Assembly (NCBI GenBank): GCA_030549775.1
Contig: CM060174.1
Coordinates: 26,726,117 to 26,790,116, forward strand
Length of the DNA stretch: 64,000 nucleotides
DNA from: Tamarix chinensis
Taxonomy: Eukaryota > Streptophyta > Magnoliopsida > Caryophyllales > Tamaricaceae
Direction: 5' to 3'
Below are positions 49,021-60,500 of the stretch, piece after piece. Under the pieces are notes generated by a model. It saw only the letters and a program-made list of their open reading frames with translations. It was not told the origin of the DNA and made no database searches. The first letter of the stretch is position 1; each line of letters opens with the position of its first letter. Both the position numbers and the translations under genes were made by a program.

Positions 49021-49721
49021 CGCACTCACCTGGATTGATAAAGACTATGATGTGAATCGACTCTATATTTACTAGAGATCTAAAGAATAAGTCTATTCGG
49101 ACCGTAGTTGGCCTTTATTATATGTTCTACTACATGTTGCTCATGTGATTATGCCATGTATACTGTGATGTATGTCTTGTATGCTGGCCATAGCGCATCT
49201 GTTACCTTACTCAGTACGTAGCGTACTAATCACCCGTTTCATGGGTGTTTCTCATTCCCACGAGCAGAAGACCCATCTGAGCTTATGCAGGTAGGGGATG
49301 ATGTCTTCGATGCCTACAACACCTACGAGGTATCGGGTGGGGGTGAGTGTTGAGACTAAACTTGACTAGGGGATCGAGAGCGACTCGGTTGGACTCTGTT
49401 TCTTTTATTGGACCTTGTATTATCATATTTTAGTTGTGTTTTTGTACTATGCTTTATGTTTTGAAAAACTCTAGTCACGTACTCTTTGGTTTGTAATCCT
49501 AAATTGCACTCTGATTTCTGTATGACTTGTGTTTTATTAATGAATCGTGTTTAATGTTAACTTTATTTATCCTTAGGACTTAGTACTAGAACGGTAGGAG
49601 TGAACTGATCTGGTACTAAGTGTGGTGGTAATGCCCCCGAGTTTACGGCTTTATCTTTTTGCTTCTGCTAAACCCTTTTAATTAAACAAAATTGTTTAGT
49701 AGTAAATTTGGGGGTGTTACA

Positions 49722-51122
49722 GAAAGGTACTAAAAATGTAGTGGTAGATCACATTTTCAGGCTGAGGTAAGAGATGGATGAATGCTTGATTGATGATTCA
49801 GTCCCTGATGACAATCTCTTTGCCATTGAGAGCCTCAAAACCCTATAGTGCAGATATTTTTTCAATTATATTGTTTGTGAGGTGCTACTTGAAGATCTAT
49901 CTTATCAACAGCGTAGGAAATTCCTTTCCGACATCAAACATTATTTCTAGGATGATCTTTACCTTTACAAGCATTGTGCAGATGAAGTTTTTTAGCAATG
50001 CATACCTGAGGATAAAATTATGGATATCATAACCCATTGTCATTAATCACCATATATGGGTCATGCTAGCACCTTTAAAATAGCTATAAGGGTACTTCTT
50101 GCAGCATTTTATTGGCCTACATTCTTTAAAGACATGAAGAGGTATGTATTAGCATGTGATCACTACCAAAGAACTGGGAATATCTCGAGAAAAAATGAGA
50201 TGCCCTTGAATAAAATCTTTGAGGTGTAGTTATTATATGTGTGGGGGATTGATTTCATGGGACCTTTTCTATCATCTCACAACAACAAATACATACTGGT
50301 CACAGTGGATTACGTTTCGAAATGGGCATACGCATTAGAATCTCCGATGAATGATATGAAGGTAGTAATTAAACTATTTTATAAGGTTATTTTCTCCCAT
50401 TTTAGAGTATCGAGAGCTATGGTGAGTGATGGGAGATCCTACTTTGCCAATAAGGTCCTAAGTAAGATATTGAGGAAATATGGTGTAACTCACAAAATGG
50501 CTACACCATATCATCCTCAAATGAGTGGTCAAGTGGAGATCATAAATAGAAAAATAAAAGGGATCCTAGAAATGATAGTGTCCAAGTTAAGGAAAGATTG
50601 GTCCTCCCTACTAGATGACATTCTTTAGGCTTACCAAACAGATTATAAGACCCCTATAGGCACAACACCATTCCGTTTGGTATACAAAAAATCTTGTCAA
50701 TTACTAGTTGAGGTTGAATACAAGGCACATTAGGCGATAAATACTATTCAGCTAGGTTCAAAGGAAGCAGGCGAGCAAAGGATGCTTCAACTCAATGAGC
50801 TCAATGAGTTGCAGTTAGATGAAAATGCCAAAATATATAAGGAAATGACAAAGAAGTGGCATGAAAAATGTATTCTCCAAAAAGAATTTAGGGAGGGAGA
50901 TTTGGTACTCCAATTCAACTCTCATATGAAGCTTTTTCTAGGAAAGCTATGCTCGAGGTGGTCAAGATAGTTCCAAGTGCATAAGGTATATCCTTTTGGG
51001 GCAATTGAAGTATGGATTAAATCTATAGGAGAATTCAAAGTAAATGGGAAACGATTAAAACATTATGTTGTCGGATCTCCAATTGAGAAGTTGGGCACTA
51101 TCGCCCTTCCTAAAATAGCATG
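49722..51122 (+). pseudogene. Athila RNase H end and integrase
   Basis: After copy 2 the Athila pol resumes with GTKNVVVDHIFRL, then the integrase zinc-binding region (QCIPEDKIMDIITHCH, AAFYWPTFFKDMKRYVLACD). The integrase core from 50239 is open for 129 codons and has all three catalytic acids: D5 in [10 protein letters not shown]64 in MVSDGRSYF and E100 in [12 protein letters not shown], with 35 residues between the last two. The C-terminal part continues with [17 protein letters not shown] and [17 protein letters not shown]. Stops before and after make it non-functional as pol, though the core itself is intact. Confidence 0.9.
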
Positions 51123-52300
51123 AGTTTGACGACTATTACGATTGAGCTAATGACCCTAAACAAGTGCTTCATGGAAAGCAACCCATGCTTTAAGTATTCC
51201 TTGATTATGTTTCTTTTGTTATGTGTGTTTCTTTTGTTTTGTGTTTCCCTCCTTTTCTTTTGTTTCTTTTCTTTTCTCTCTTTGTTTTCTTTTTTTGTTG
51301 TAGCATTTTAGTAGGAATGATTGATTATCTAAGCTATCCAATGGATTAAATGAGTTTTAAAGGCATTAAATGAAGAAAAGGATCTAAAAAGTTGAAGAAT
51401 ATAGGGTCGCACGACCGAAGCACGACCTGTTGCATGGCTATGCATAACCCTGGAACTGGAAAATAAGGAAAAGCTTAGAGCTAGGATATTGCATGGTTAG
51501 GCCATCCCAGACTTCCATGGCCATTCCAACTTATAAAATATCAACCCAAAACCAAAATTTTTGCACTATACGCCCATGCACAACCTGCACTCACGTGCAA
51601 TCCCAAGACCTTATATGCACCGCTTGCCCATGCGAATAGCACACAACAATGTGTCCCTAATATATACAAAAACACCCACACACCCGTGAATTCCCCTTCT
51701 TTCCCTCACCATCATCCTCCTCCCATTACGAACCCTAGCTCCTCCCCAACTTTCTCCCCTCTTAAAACCACACCGAAGCACCATCGTCACCCCATTTTTG
51801 CTGCTCCCACCATCACACGACCATTCTCCACCTGCATCACCTAGTGGTGCACAGTTTGCATGCCCTATTTTTCCCTTGAATTTCCCTTCTCACCCCATGC
51901 ACATCTAACTACACCACCGACTTTCCACCACACGACCACCCTTCCCACCACCACACATATGTTCTAGCACCATTTCCACCACCACACAGCCCATAAATCT
52001 ACACCTCCACCCCCTCTATACAAACCCTAAGCTTGCACCCCCTGTTTAACATGTGCACAATTCCACCTACACCAATTGCCAATGCACCACCACACCACTT
52101 TTCCCCACCATTATTTTGCATGGGCTTTTCCGCACCGCACACGGGTATCTCACTCGGTTTGCTTTTTCATTCGTATAGTTCCATTCATCCTTAATTTGGT
52201 TCTTCTTTAGTTTTTGCTATTTTCAATTCCATTTTGTATTAGCCAATCTCATATATGGTGTTTGTTTGATTCAATATATTATATAACATTTCAATTTTGC
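51123..52300 (+). other. Athila spacer between pol and env-like ORF; no gene
   Basis: About 1.2 kb with a T-rich tract (51200-51310) and a C/A-rich section (51660-52140). Open frames are short. Athila-type elements have a spacer in this position. It ends at TTCAATTTTGCAG (52290-52302), a good 3' splice-site match just before the env-like start. Confidence 0.5.
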
Positions 52301-52315
52301 AGATATACAGTAGCT

Positions 52316-52620
52316 ATGGCCCCGAATAAATGATAAAAAATGAACCAAGAGAAAGGCGAGTCATCATGGCTGCAGCCACACCAATCTAAAGGCAAAGGTA
52401 AGGCTGCAAATACATAACCCTCCAATCCCTATGATATTATATTTATTGACCCCGATGAAAAGGATCTTTATGAGGGGATTGTGTCTCAAAATATTACCCT
52501 AGCTCGATTCTTCGATTGGGAATGTCTCAAAGTATTAGGGCTCAAGGAGGATGTTGTGTATTTGCTCTCTTATGGTGGCCTATATCGTTTTTTTTCATGC
52601 GTATCCCATGAACAAGAGTT
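52316..52620 (+). pseudogene. Athila env-like ORF, 5' part only
   Basis: ATG at 52316 (MAPNK, then a stop) followed by a basic Ser/Lys-rich leader with SKGKGKAA and the segment IFIDPDEKDLYEGIVSQN-ITLARFFDWE, which matches the N-terminal region of the ORF after pol in Athila elements (the part usually reading NIIPERGF). The ORF is cut at about 52615, where it fuses to an LTR fragment. The product's role is unknown. A splice acceptor (AG at 52301-52302) lies 14 bp upstream. Confidence 0.55.
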
Positions 52621-52697
52621 GTACTCAATTACAAAGTCCCTATTGGATATGACATTGATATGCTATAATGAATATGTGTGCTTGCAGAAATAGCACA
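52617..52697 (+). repeat. 80-bp Athila LTR end fragment
   Basis: Similar to 40075-40154 (TGTACTCAATTAC, GGATATGAC, GCTATAAWGAAT, AAATARCACA). It is joined directly to the env-like ORF, with the rest of the LTR missing. Confidence 0.75.
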
Positions 52698-52704
52698 ACT
52701 TGTA

Positions 52705-52718
52705 TTTGGTGTTTTACC
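52705..52718 (+). other. second PBS-like sequence after the LTR fragment
   Basis: TTTGGTGTTTTACC resembles TTTGGCGCCGTTGCC, the Athila primer site, with transitions and one deleted base. A PBS should follow a 5' LTR, not a 3' LTR, so this fragment may be the start of a second, tandem copy. Confidence 0.35.
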
Positions 52719-53068
52719 TTTGTATAATACCCAACTTTTAGAAATCCTAATTATAACCGGTAATTATCTACATTAACAATAATGAATATTTAAGGATATT
52801 TGATATTAAATATATAGTTACTTTGTGTAATGTTATTAAGACTTATTCGTTATAAAATTTAATTAGGCTAAAATATGCCAGAGGGTGCGTATTAAAATTT
52901 AAACCTAGGTTTGGATCGTAACAGGTATTCGTTTCATCAAACAAAACCTCTTTCGATAACCAAATAACTTTTACATGGATATTTTACTATAAATATTAAC
53001 CTAAATAATTTACCCCTACCCTATACTAAATTTATTAAACTCACCCTACCCATCCTCCCTAGTACAAT

Positions 53069-53290
53069 CACTACAGTAAAATTGTTTAATAGCGACGGTT
53101 AAATAAATATTAGAGACGGTTAAAAACCGTCGCTAAACATTTACCGACGGTTAGATAAACCGTCGCTATTCACACCGTCGCTAATACATTAGCGACGGTT
53201 TTTAAAACCGTCGGTAAAATATTTTAGCGACGGTTTTTAACCGTCTCTAATATGTATTAACGACGGTTACAAACCGTCTCTAATATTTAT
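53069..53290 (+). repeat. left terminal and subterminal repeats of the CACTA element
   Basis: CACTACAG terminus, then about ten copies of ACCGTCGCTA or its complement TAGCGACGGT and close variants (GAGACGGTT, ACCGACGGTT) in head-to-head pairs. In CACTA elements such motifs bind TNPA. Confidence 0.9.
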
Positions 53291-53407
53291 TCATATTTTA
53301 TATCATTCATTCATATTTAACTCTTCCTATGAGATAACCTGTGAAAAAATACATTAATATTAACGTGTAATGATTTATATCGGACTTTTTTCTAATAATA
53401 CACATTT

Positions 53408-53409
<2 letters not shown>

Positions 53410-53448
<39 letters not shown>
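53410..53448. repeat. (TA)n microsatellite
   Basis: Uninterrupted TA dinucleotides just inside the left subterminal region of the CACTA element. A second, shorter TA run is at 61637-61657 near the right side. Confidence 0.95.
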
Positions 53449-53450
<2 letters not shown>

Positions 53451-54179
53451 TAAACCTGCATTAACAATATTTCATTGAAAGTTATATATACTAATATATG
53501 TTCAAAATGACAGCATAGCTACATCAATGTCTAGATTACATTTGTTCGAAATGTACATATATATCAATTTAACACCTAAGGTCATCCATTACAAAATTTT
53601 GAACACAAAATATAGCCGCCCGGATCTAAATAAGTCAGTGTTTGCCTCCATTGTATATATACACCTAGGTAGATGTGTATATATGTTGGTGTCCCATGTA
53701 GTATCTTCAAATACTTCACTGTAGCACAAAAATATATATCGATAGTTAAAAAACATTATAAATGAATATAATCTAACTTTCTAATTAATTAAAATTAATT
53801 GAGAACATGAAGGAAAAATGTTGAATAGGTCTATTAAAATGAATAGCTCCAAACAATAGAAATAGAATTAAGATCTTTAGCAACAGTAAACTGATTTGAA
53901 TCGTGGATGGACGGGTTGAGTGGGAATATGATGCACCACCTGAATTGATTTCTAGCAAGAGTTTATGAATACTGACCCCAGGAAAAAAGAAAAAGGAAAA
54001 AAAGAAATACTTGATAACACACTAACCTCCCTTAACAAATGCTCATGGCTCAACAGAAAAGAAAACCATGCCAATTGGCATCTGCCATCCTATGTTACTA
54101 CCCAATTAGGACAATGGGTATCTGAATCACCAATTGGACAGAAGCAGGAGCTGGAAGAACCATAAAAACTAGATGGAGA
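53449..54179. other. CACTA interior, no gene seen
   Basis: AT-rich spacer. Short open frames (53527-53724 and 53965-54165) have no recognisable domain. The second may be the LINE ORF1 leader, but this is not supported by motifs. Confidence 0.4.
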
Positions 54180-55790
54180 AGCTATTCGGAAATCATAAGC
54201 CTGAAAATGTTCATCCTCTGAACTATATTCCACCTGTAATCTTCAATGGCCATATAGTTAAACTGAATGACACAGAATTGGAATAGGAGGCTGAACTATG
54301 ATGATGTTCAGTGGTTGGGTATGTTTTTTTTGGCACTTAACCATCCGACACTAAAGTGGTGAACTATGTCTGAAAGAACTGGAATCATGTTTCAATGCCA
54401 AAAATTCACCTCCATGAGGGTGAATTCTTCCTCTTTCAGCTTAATTAAAAAGGTAACAGTGAAAGTATTCTAGCTAGTCCATTTTGGAGTTTTTGGATTC
54501 ATCCATTGGCACTCAAATAGTGAACTGACAAGTTTACATTCAAGCTGGAAAACTTTCTGTATTTGCTGGCATATTGGAGCAGCCAATTGACTATGAATGG
54601 AAGACTCAAATGCATGTGCATTGTCACACATTTGGGGAACTGATAACTTATTGTCAGCAATTAAAGAATGAGCCTACTTAAAAAAAGGAGTGGGTAGTTG
54701 TGCAAAAGGACCTTATACCTACCCAACCTGTGGCTACTAAAGATTCTCTCAACCTGTCAATAAGGAGAACCAAAGACTGACATCAACTACTGATACAAGG
54801 CTACCTAATGATCTACACGAGAGAGAAAAGAGAAGACTTCAAAATGCATCTAGACAGAGTCACTCACAGCCCAGTATTTTGATATTCTGGAGGCATAAAC
54901 AATAAGCATCTGATCCCCATGAGGTAACCATGACATGCAGCCTGACAGGAATTTAGGTGCCCGAAACCAATATATTCCTTGCTTAATGTTTGCTTCCTGG
55001 AATGTTAGAGGTTTGTATAAACCTCAGAAATAAAAAACAACACCTCAGAAATACTAGACAAGGCAGAAAATCTCTATGGCATTGGCTTCTCCAATAGTCT
55101 AGAGATGAACCCCCAAGGCCCAACACCTCCTGATCTGGAAGATTTGGGGTTGGGGGGTCAATCTCTTATGTTTATTGATATCAGAAGGGGAATACGCATT
55201 GGCTGACCCAATTTCCTCATGCTTACCCTCATTTTGACACTGCTTTTATATCTGATCACTCATCAATCAGGGTCATTTTTTGGAGTAGCACAGAGATCTA
55301 ATAGGAAACCTTTTCGGTTCTATAATATGGGGACTTTGGATGAGAAGTTTGAGCAACTAGTGAAGGCTATATTGAAACAACGTATCCAAGAAAATGCAAT
55401 ATCAGTGTTCTAGAAAGTAAAGAGTAGTTAAAACCCAATCTGAAGTAGCTGAATAATGTGAAATTTGGTTCTATAACGCACAGAGTCACTCAAGAAGCAA
55501 AGAAGGTCAAACAATACAGACCCATAGCTTGTTTTATTATGCAATACAAGATCATATCAAAGGTACCTACCAACAGAATGCAACAAGTGCAGCCATCCTT
55601 CAGTCATTCTTCCCAATCATCTTTTGTGACAGCTAGATGTATTGGTGACAACATCTTACTAGTTCATGAATTAGTAAGATGTATTGGTGACAACATCTTT
55701 TATATGTTTATGCACTGGTTTTGCAGCAAATATGCAAGTCTGAATTTTTCTGCACTGAAATGGGTTTATTTTCACTTCTAAAATTAGGTT
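54180..55790 (+). mobile_element. L1-type LINE fragment inside the CACTA element
   Basis: Plus-strand remnants in LINE order. ORF1 (DUF4283 type): NYIPPVIFNGHIVKLNDTEL at about 54222-54290, then a domain resembling DGYFVVRF-type sequence and a knuckle relic EWKTQMHVHCHTFGELI (about 54600-54650). ORF2 endonuclease start: FASWNVRGLYKPQK (about 54985-55030), FDTAFISDHSSIRVIFW (about 55237-55285) and RKPFRFYNMGTLDEKFEQ. Reverse transcriptase: QYRPIACFIMQYKIISKV and SSFVTARCIGDNILLVHELV (about 55515-55680). Much is deleted between these, no poly-A tail is evident, and a 20-bp stretch (AGATGTATTGGTGACAACAT) is tandemly repeated at about 55632 and 55677. Confidence 0.8.
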
Positions 55791-56525
55791 TGAACTTTAA
55801 ATCATAGTTATAACAACATAAAGATAACCATATAGGTTCTAGAAATTAGAGGCACTGAACCAGGAAATAAAAATTAAACTTTAGATTAATAAATCATCAA
55901 AACAGTTAGGAAAAAGCAGAGATGGATCAAGTCTTAATTAAACATACATGTGTGGTGCTACTTAAGCTCATCATTTGCTGAAAATCCTCCATTGATATAC
56001 ATACTCATATACATATATATATAGATATAGATATCCAAATGGGAAAAAATGACTCAATCCCACCAATCCACAAACAACAATCAAATAAGAAAACCTGACT
56101 GGTGGGAAAATTAGCTGTCCAACAGGATACCCTAGGCTAGGTTCCCAATTTTACACAACCATGGCTAAAAATTATGGCTCCACCAATTTCTTACTAAATT
56201 TAGCATATTAGTTGCAGCACCTACAATCTTCTCTGATAATAGCATCAATGGAAGCAATGACTAATGAAAACATAAAGGCTAAGCACTCTCTTTGCTCCAT
56301 TCAAATTTTCAGTGTATTAAATTTGAAAAAGACAGAAAATGCATACCTTCATGGGTAATTCAACTAGTTATGAAAATTTCCTAAAGTTTGAATGGCATAC
56401 CTGATATCATCTTGAAGGACAACATCCTAACACAAATTCAGCCTTCTCTACCTGTAGGGTCCTGTCAATAAAAGCATTAGTTTTCTATATGTTGATACAT
56501 CCGCACAAGTCTTAATTAAACATAC
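55791..56525. other. CACTA interior between LINE and TNPA-like gene; no gene seen
   Basis: AT-rich with no coding motif. It would hold the 3' untranslated region of the TNPA-like gene on the minus strand. Confidence 0.4.
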
Positions 56526-57371
56526 CTATGTGTTGCTTGTTCTTCTCATCCACTCATTAACTCTTTCCATAAAAGCTGCTTGAACTTCTTTCATAGAAGC
56601 CATTTCTTCTCTAGTGGTGGCCATCTCTTCTTCAGTTTTTTGCAACTTTTCTTTGGTTTTCTGCAACTTCTCTTCAGTTTTCTGCAGCTTTTCAGTAGTA
56701 ATAGCTAATTTCTTACTTACCCTTTCAACTTCTTCATTGGATTTTCCTACATTTTGATTACACATATCTAACTTTGACTGGGTAGCCCCATGCCCATAGC
56801 CAAATGCCCTACCGCTATGATTTTTTCCATATAGGGCTAGGATGGCTTCCTTTTCTGCATCAACTGTAGAACCCGAAAATTCAGAACTGCCAGTTTTATC
56901 ATTGACAAAAGCAATGGCATCATCCTATATTAAAATAGAAAAAATAAGATACACATAATCAAAATCAAATAGATCAAAGAAATATAATACTAAATAATGT
57001 AATGAATCATCTTTACCAATAATTTTCACGAAGTCATTATCAAATATAGTTGTGCTATTTTCACTTCTACCACTACCATTTCCACTTCCACTTCGACTAT
57101 CGCTACCACTTATATCTGGTGTATCATGCTCATCGGCGATGTGCTCCTCATGGACATGCCCCTCTAATCCTGGAGCATTATGCAAACCACTATCAGGTGT
57201 GAATGGTAAATGTGCATTTGGAGATCCCTCACCTGATGATCTTGTATCAGCAAAAGCTCGAACAAGTGTGTTTGGTGAAATGGGTGAGCCACTATCATTT
57301 GTGCAAGGATGAGATGAAGATGCACGTGAATCAGACATTAATCTCTTTCTTGCATTCTTTGAGCGATACAT
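56526..57371 (-). CDS. TNPA-like second CACTA protein, possibly shortened
   Basis: Minus-strand gene downstream of the transposase, the usual place of the DNA-binding TNPA/TNP1 partner. Exon 1 (57371 to about 56990) encodes a Ser/Gly/Asp-rich N-terminus (MYRSKNARKRLMSDSRASSS, then DISGSDSRSGSGNGSG). Exon 2 (56924-56526) has TVDAEKEAILALYG and SGRAFGYGHG-TQ, the pattern near the C-terminus of plant En/Spm TNP1 proteins, then a coiled coil with heptad KLQKTEEKLQKTKEKLQKTE. A short intron with acceptor at 56926-56925 joins them; the donor is uncertain (56990 keeps frame). The middle region normal to the family is not visible, suggesting a deletion. It would bind subterminal motifs. Confidence 0.6.
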
Positions 57372-57567
57372 GACTACAAAACATATGATTTAAACACACT
57401 AAATATAGTTAGATATATCAAACTAATATAAGTATGGGCCACATAAATACTACAATCATTAAGTATTATCAAACTAATATTATAAGTATGGTCCACAAAA
57501 ATACATAGCAATTAAAACCAAATACATACACCAAAAAAGCAAAAAGAACTACTCATCCATGTCCATC

Positions 57568-60500
57568 CTAGCTAAATATGTTAATAGAAGTAGAAGGAAT
57601 AGATTCAGGATAAAGAAGATTAAAATCATCATCGTTTTCAATGGCATAATCTTCTCCTTCTACATGTGCTCCTAACTGATAGTTGTCTCTTGGCTTTACT
57701 TCAACAATGTGAAACTAATCTTCTTGCTTCCCATCTTTGACGTAAAACACTTGGGTTGCTTGAGATGCAAGAATGAATGGATCATCTTTCAATGTTCTGC
57801 CCGTATGAATCAAATGGTTGAAATTTACCAATGTAAAGCCATTGTTATCTTGCTTCAAGCCTCTACTTGAATTAATATTTACCCAATCACAACAAAATAA
57901 TACAACTTGGCAACTCCCATAGTAATCCAATTCATAAATGCCTCTAATCCTTCCATAGTATTTTATTCCATCAGCAAATACCATCACCCCACAGTTTTGA
58001 GTTTTCCTCATCTCATCTCTCTTTTTTGTATGGAATCTATATCCCCTTGTGATGAAAGAATTCATCGATCTAACTAATTTATTAGGTCCTCGTGCCAAAG
58101 CCTTCCAAATTTGTCCACCTTCTGTAGCGTCTTCAAAGTGTCGTCCCTAAAATTATATTTAAAAAATTACACCATTTATACAAAATGAAAGAGTATTTTT
58201 ATACATGTTAATAAAACTACCTTTGATTGAAGCCATCCACAAAACTCTTCAATCACCTATTTTTTCTCAGTATTCTCATCAGGTCGAATATTCCTATTTA
58301 CCCGACGCTTTTCACGTATGAATTCACTAAAACCATATAAGACAATTATATTTAATAAGAACAAACTTTGAGTAATAAAGTTACACAACTATTATACTAC
58401 ATGTGATATTACCTACGGTGCGCATCGAAATAGTCATGTTGGATAAGCACGTAACGATGAGCTTGCTTAAGACTTAAATCATCTAAATTAAGATGATGAA
58501 TCTTGCCTATCGATCGCCCGCCGGTGTTGAACAAATACTTGTTAAAACCTTGAACAAATTCATCATTCCTTGATTAAATACAGTTTCAACATTTCCAAAA
58601 TAACGTGAACAAAATGTCAAACATTCATGAATATTGTATCCTTCAGCTATGGAACCCTCAGGATGAGCTTTGTTACGGACACTTGATTTTAATCGTACTA
58701 AGGCCCTGCCAAATAAAACAATTAGGCCATATGACTTCAACCATAGAATTATTAAAAGCACTAAGCATGTGGATATGGAATATTACAAATATCCTTACCG
58801 TTCAATAGGATACATCCATGTATAGTGAACTGGACCAGTGAATTTTACTTGCTCTGGAAGATGCACAATTAGATGCACCATGCTTGTAAAAAAGCTTGGT
58901 GGAAATACTTTTTCCATGTGGCACAATGTCAAAACAACGTGTTGTTGTAAATTATCAAGCTCTTGTAAATCAAGTTCTTTGCTACATAAGGATTTGAAGA
59001 ACAAAGACAAGTCTGAGATCAGTCCAACAACTTCAGTATTCATAGATGCTCTTAATGCAATTGGAAGTAAATCTTGCATTAAGATATGACTGTCATGGCT
59101 TTTAAGGTTGAACAACCTTTTGTCTTTCAAACTAACACATGTTGAGATGTTAGATGCATATCCATCAGGAACTTTAATATTCTGCAAAACTGACAAGAAA
59201 CGAACCTTATCACTGGCATTCATGGTATAAGAAGCATCAGGTAAAACATACTTGTTGTTGGGAAGTTCGATCGGATGTAAATTTTGTCGTATCCCAATAT
59301 CCTTAAGATCCATGCGTGCTTCATAACTGTCTTTTGATTTCCTGTCAATACCTAGAAATGTTCCTAACAAATTATCACATATGTTTTTCTCTATGTGCAT
59401 GACATCCAAATTATGACGGATGAGGTGATGTTGCCAATATGGAAGATCAAAAAAAAAACTTCTTTTCTTCCAATTATGTGGCACAGGGCTATCATAAAAA
59501 ACTTCCTCCTCCTCCTCCTCATCTATGTCCTCATTAATCTCTAAGACTGGTGGATGCCTAACAGTAGATTGAGCATATCTTGTACGTTGATTTGATGACT
59601 TGCCATAAACATGATTGATAACATCCATTTGCCTACGAATAGCAACTCCTGAAGGTGTAGGTGGAGCCCTATCAACCTCTATTGTTCCATCAAATTCTGA
59701 AGGTTGAAACCGAAATAAGTGATCATCTGGTAACCATCGCCGATGCCTCATATAGCAAAATTTTCTACAAAATTTTAGCCATCTTGAAGAAGTAGCACTT
59801 CCACAACATGGGCAAGCAAGTGCGCCCTTTGTACTCCACCCTGATAAATTTGCATAAGCTGGAAAATCATTTATAGTCCATATGAGAGTAGCTCGTAATT
59901 GGAAGTTTTGCTTCGAAGCTACATCAAATGCATTGACACCCTCCCACAACTGCCTTAACTCACATATGAGAGGTTGCAAATACACATCAATGTCATTACC
60001 TGGCCCCTTTTGCCCTGGTATAATCATGGACAAAATAAATGATGATTGTTTCATACACATCCATGGCGGGAGATTATAAGGAACTAGAATAACAGGCCAA
60101 GTGCTATGATTGGTGCTCAATGTTCGAAATGGATTAAAACCATCACTAGCAAGTCCAAGATGAATATTGCGAGGATCGAGAGCAAAATCAGGATAACGAG
60201 CATCAATATCTTTCCATGCTAAACCATCAGCCGGATGTCTTAATTTCCCATCTTTCACACGATCTCTATCATGCCATCTCATATCCGTGGCCATCTTTGA
60301 TGACATGTATATTCTTTTTAGCCTCGGAATCAATGGGAAGTACCGTAGAACTTTCCTTGGTTTTTTCCTTCTATTAAGATCTCGCTCACCCTCATCACTG
60401 CAATCCATGTCAATCGGATTCTCCCAACGTGAAGTCTTACACACCAAACAATTGTTCAACATTGTCCTATCATTTCTTCCATCATTCCAATATAACATGC

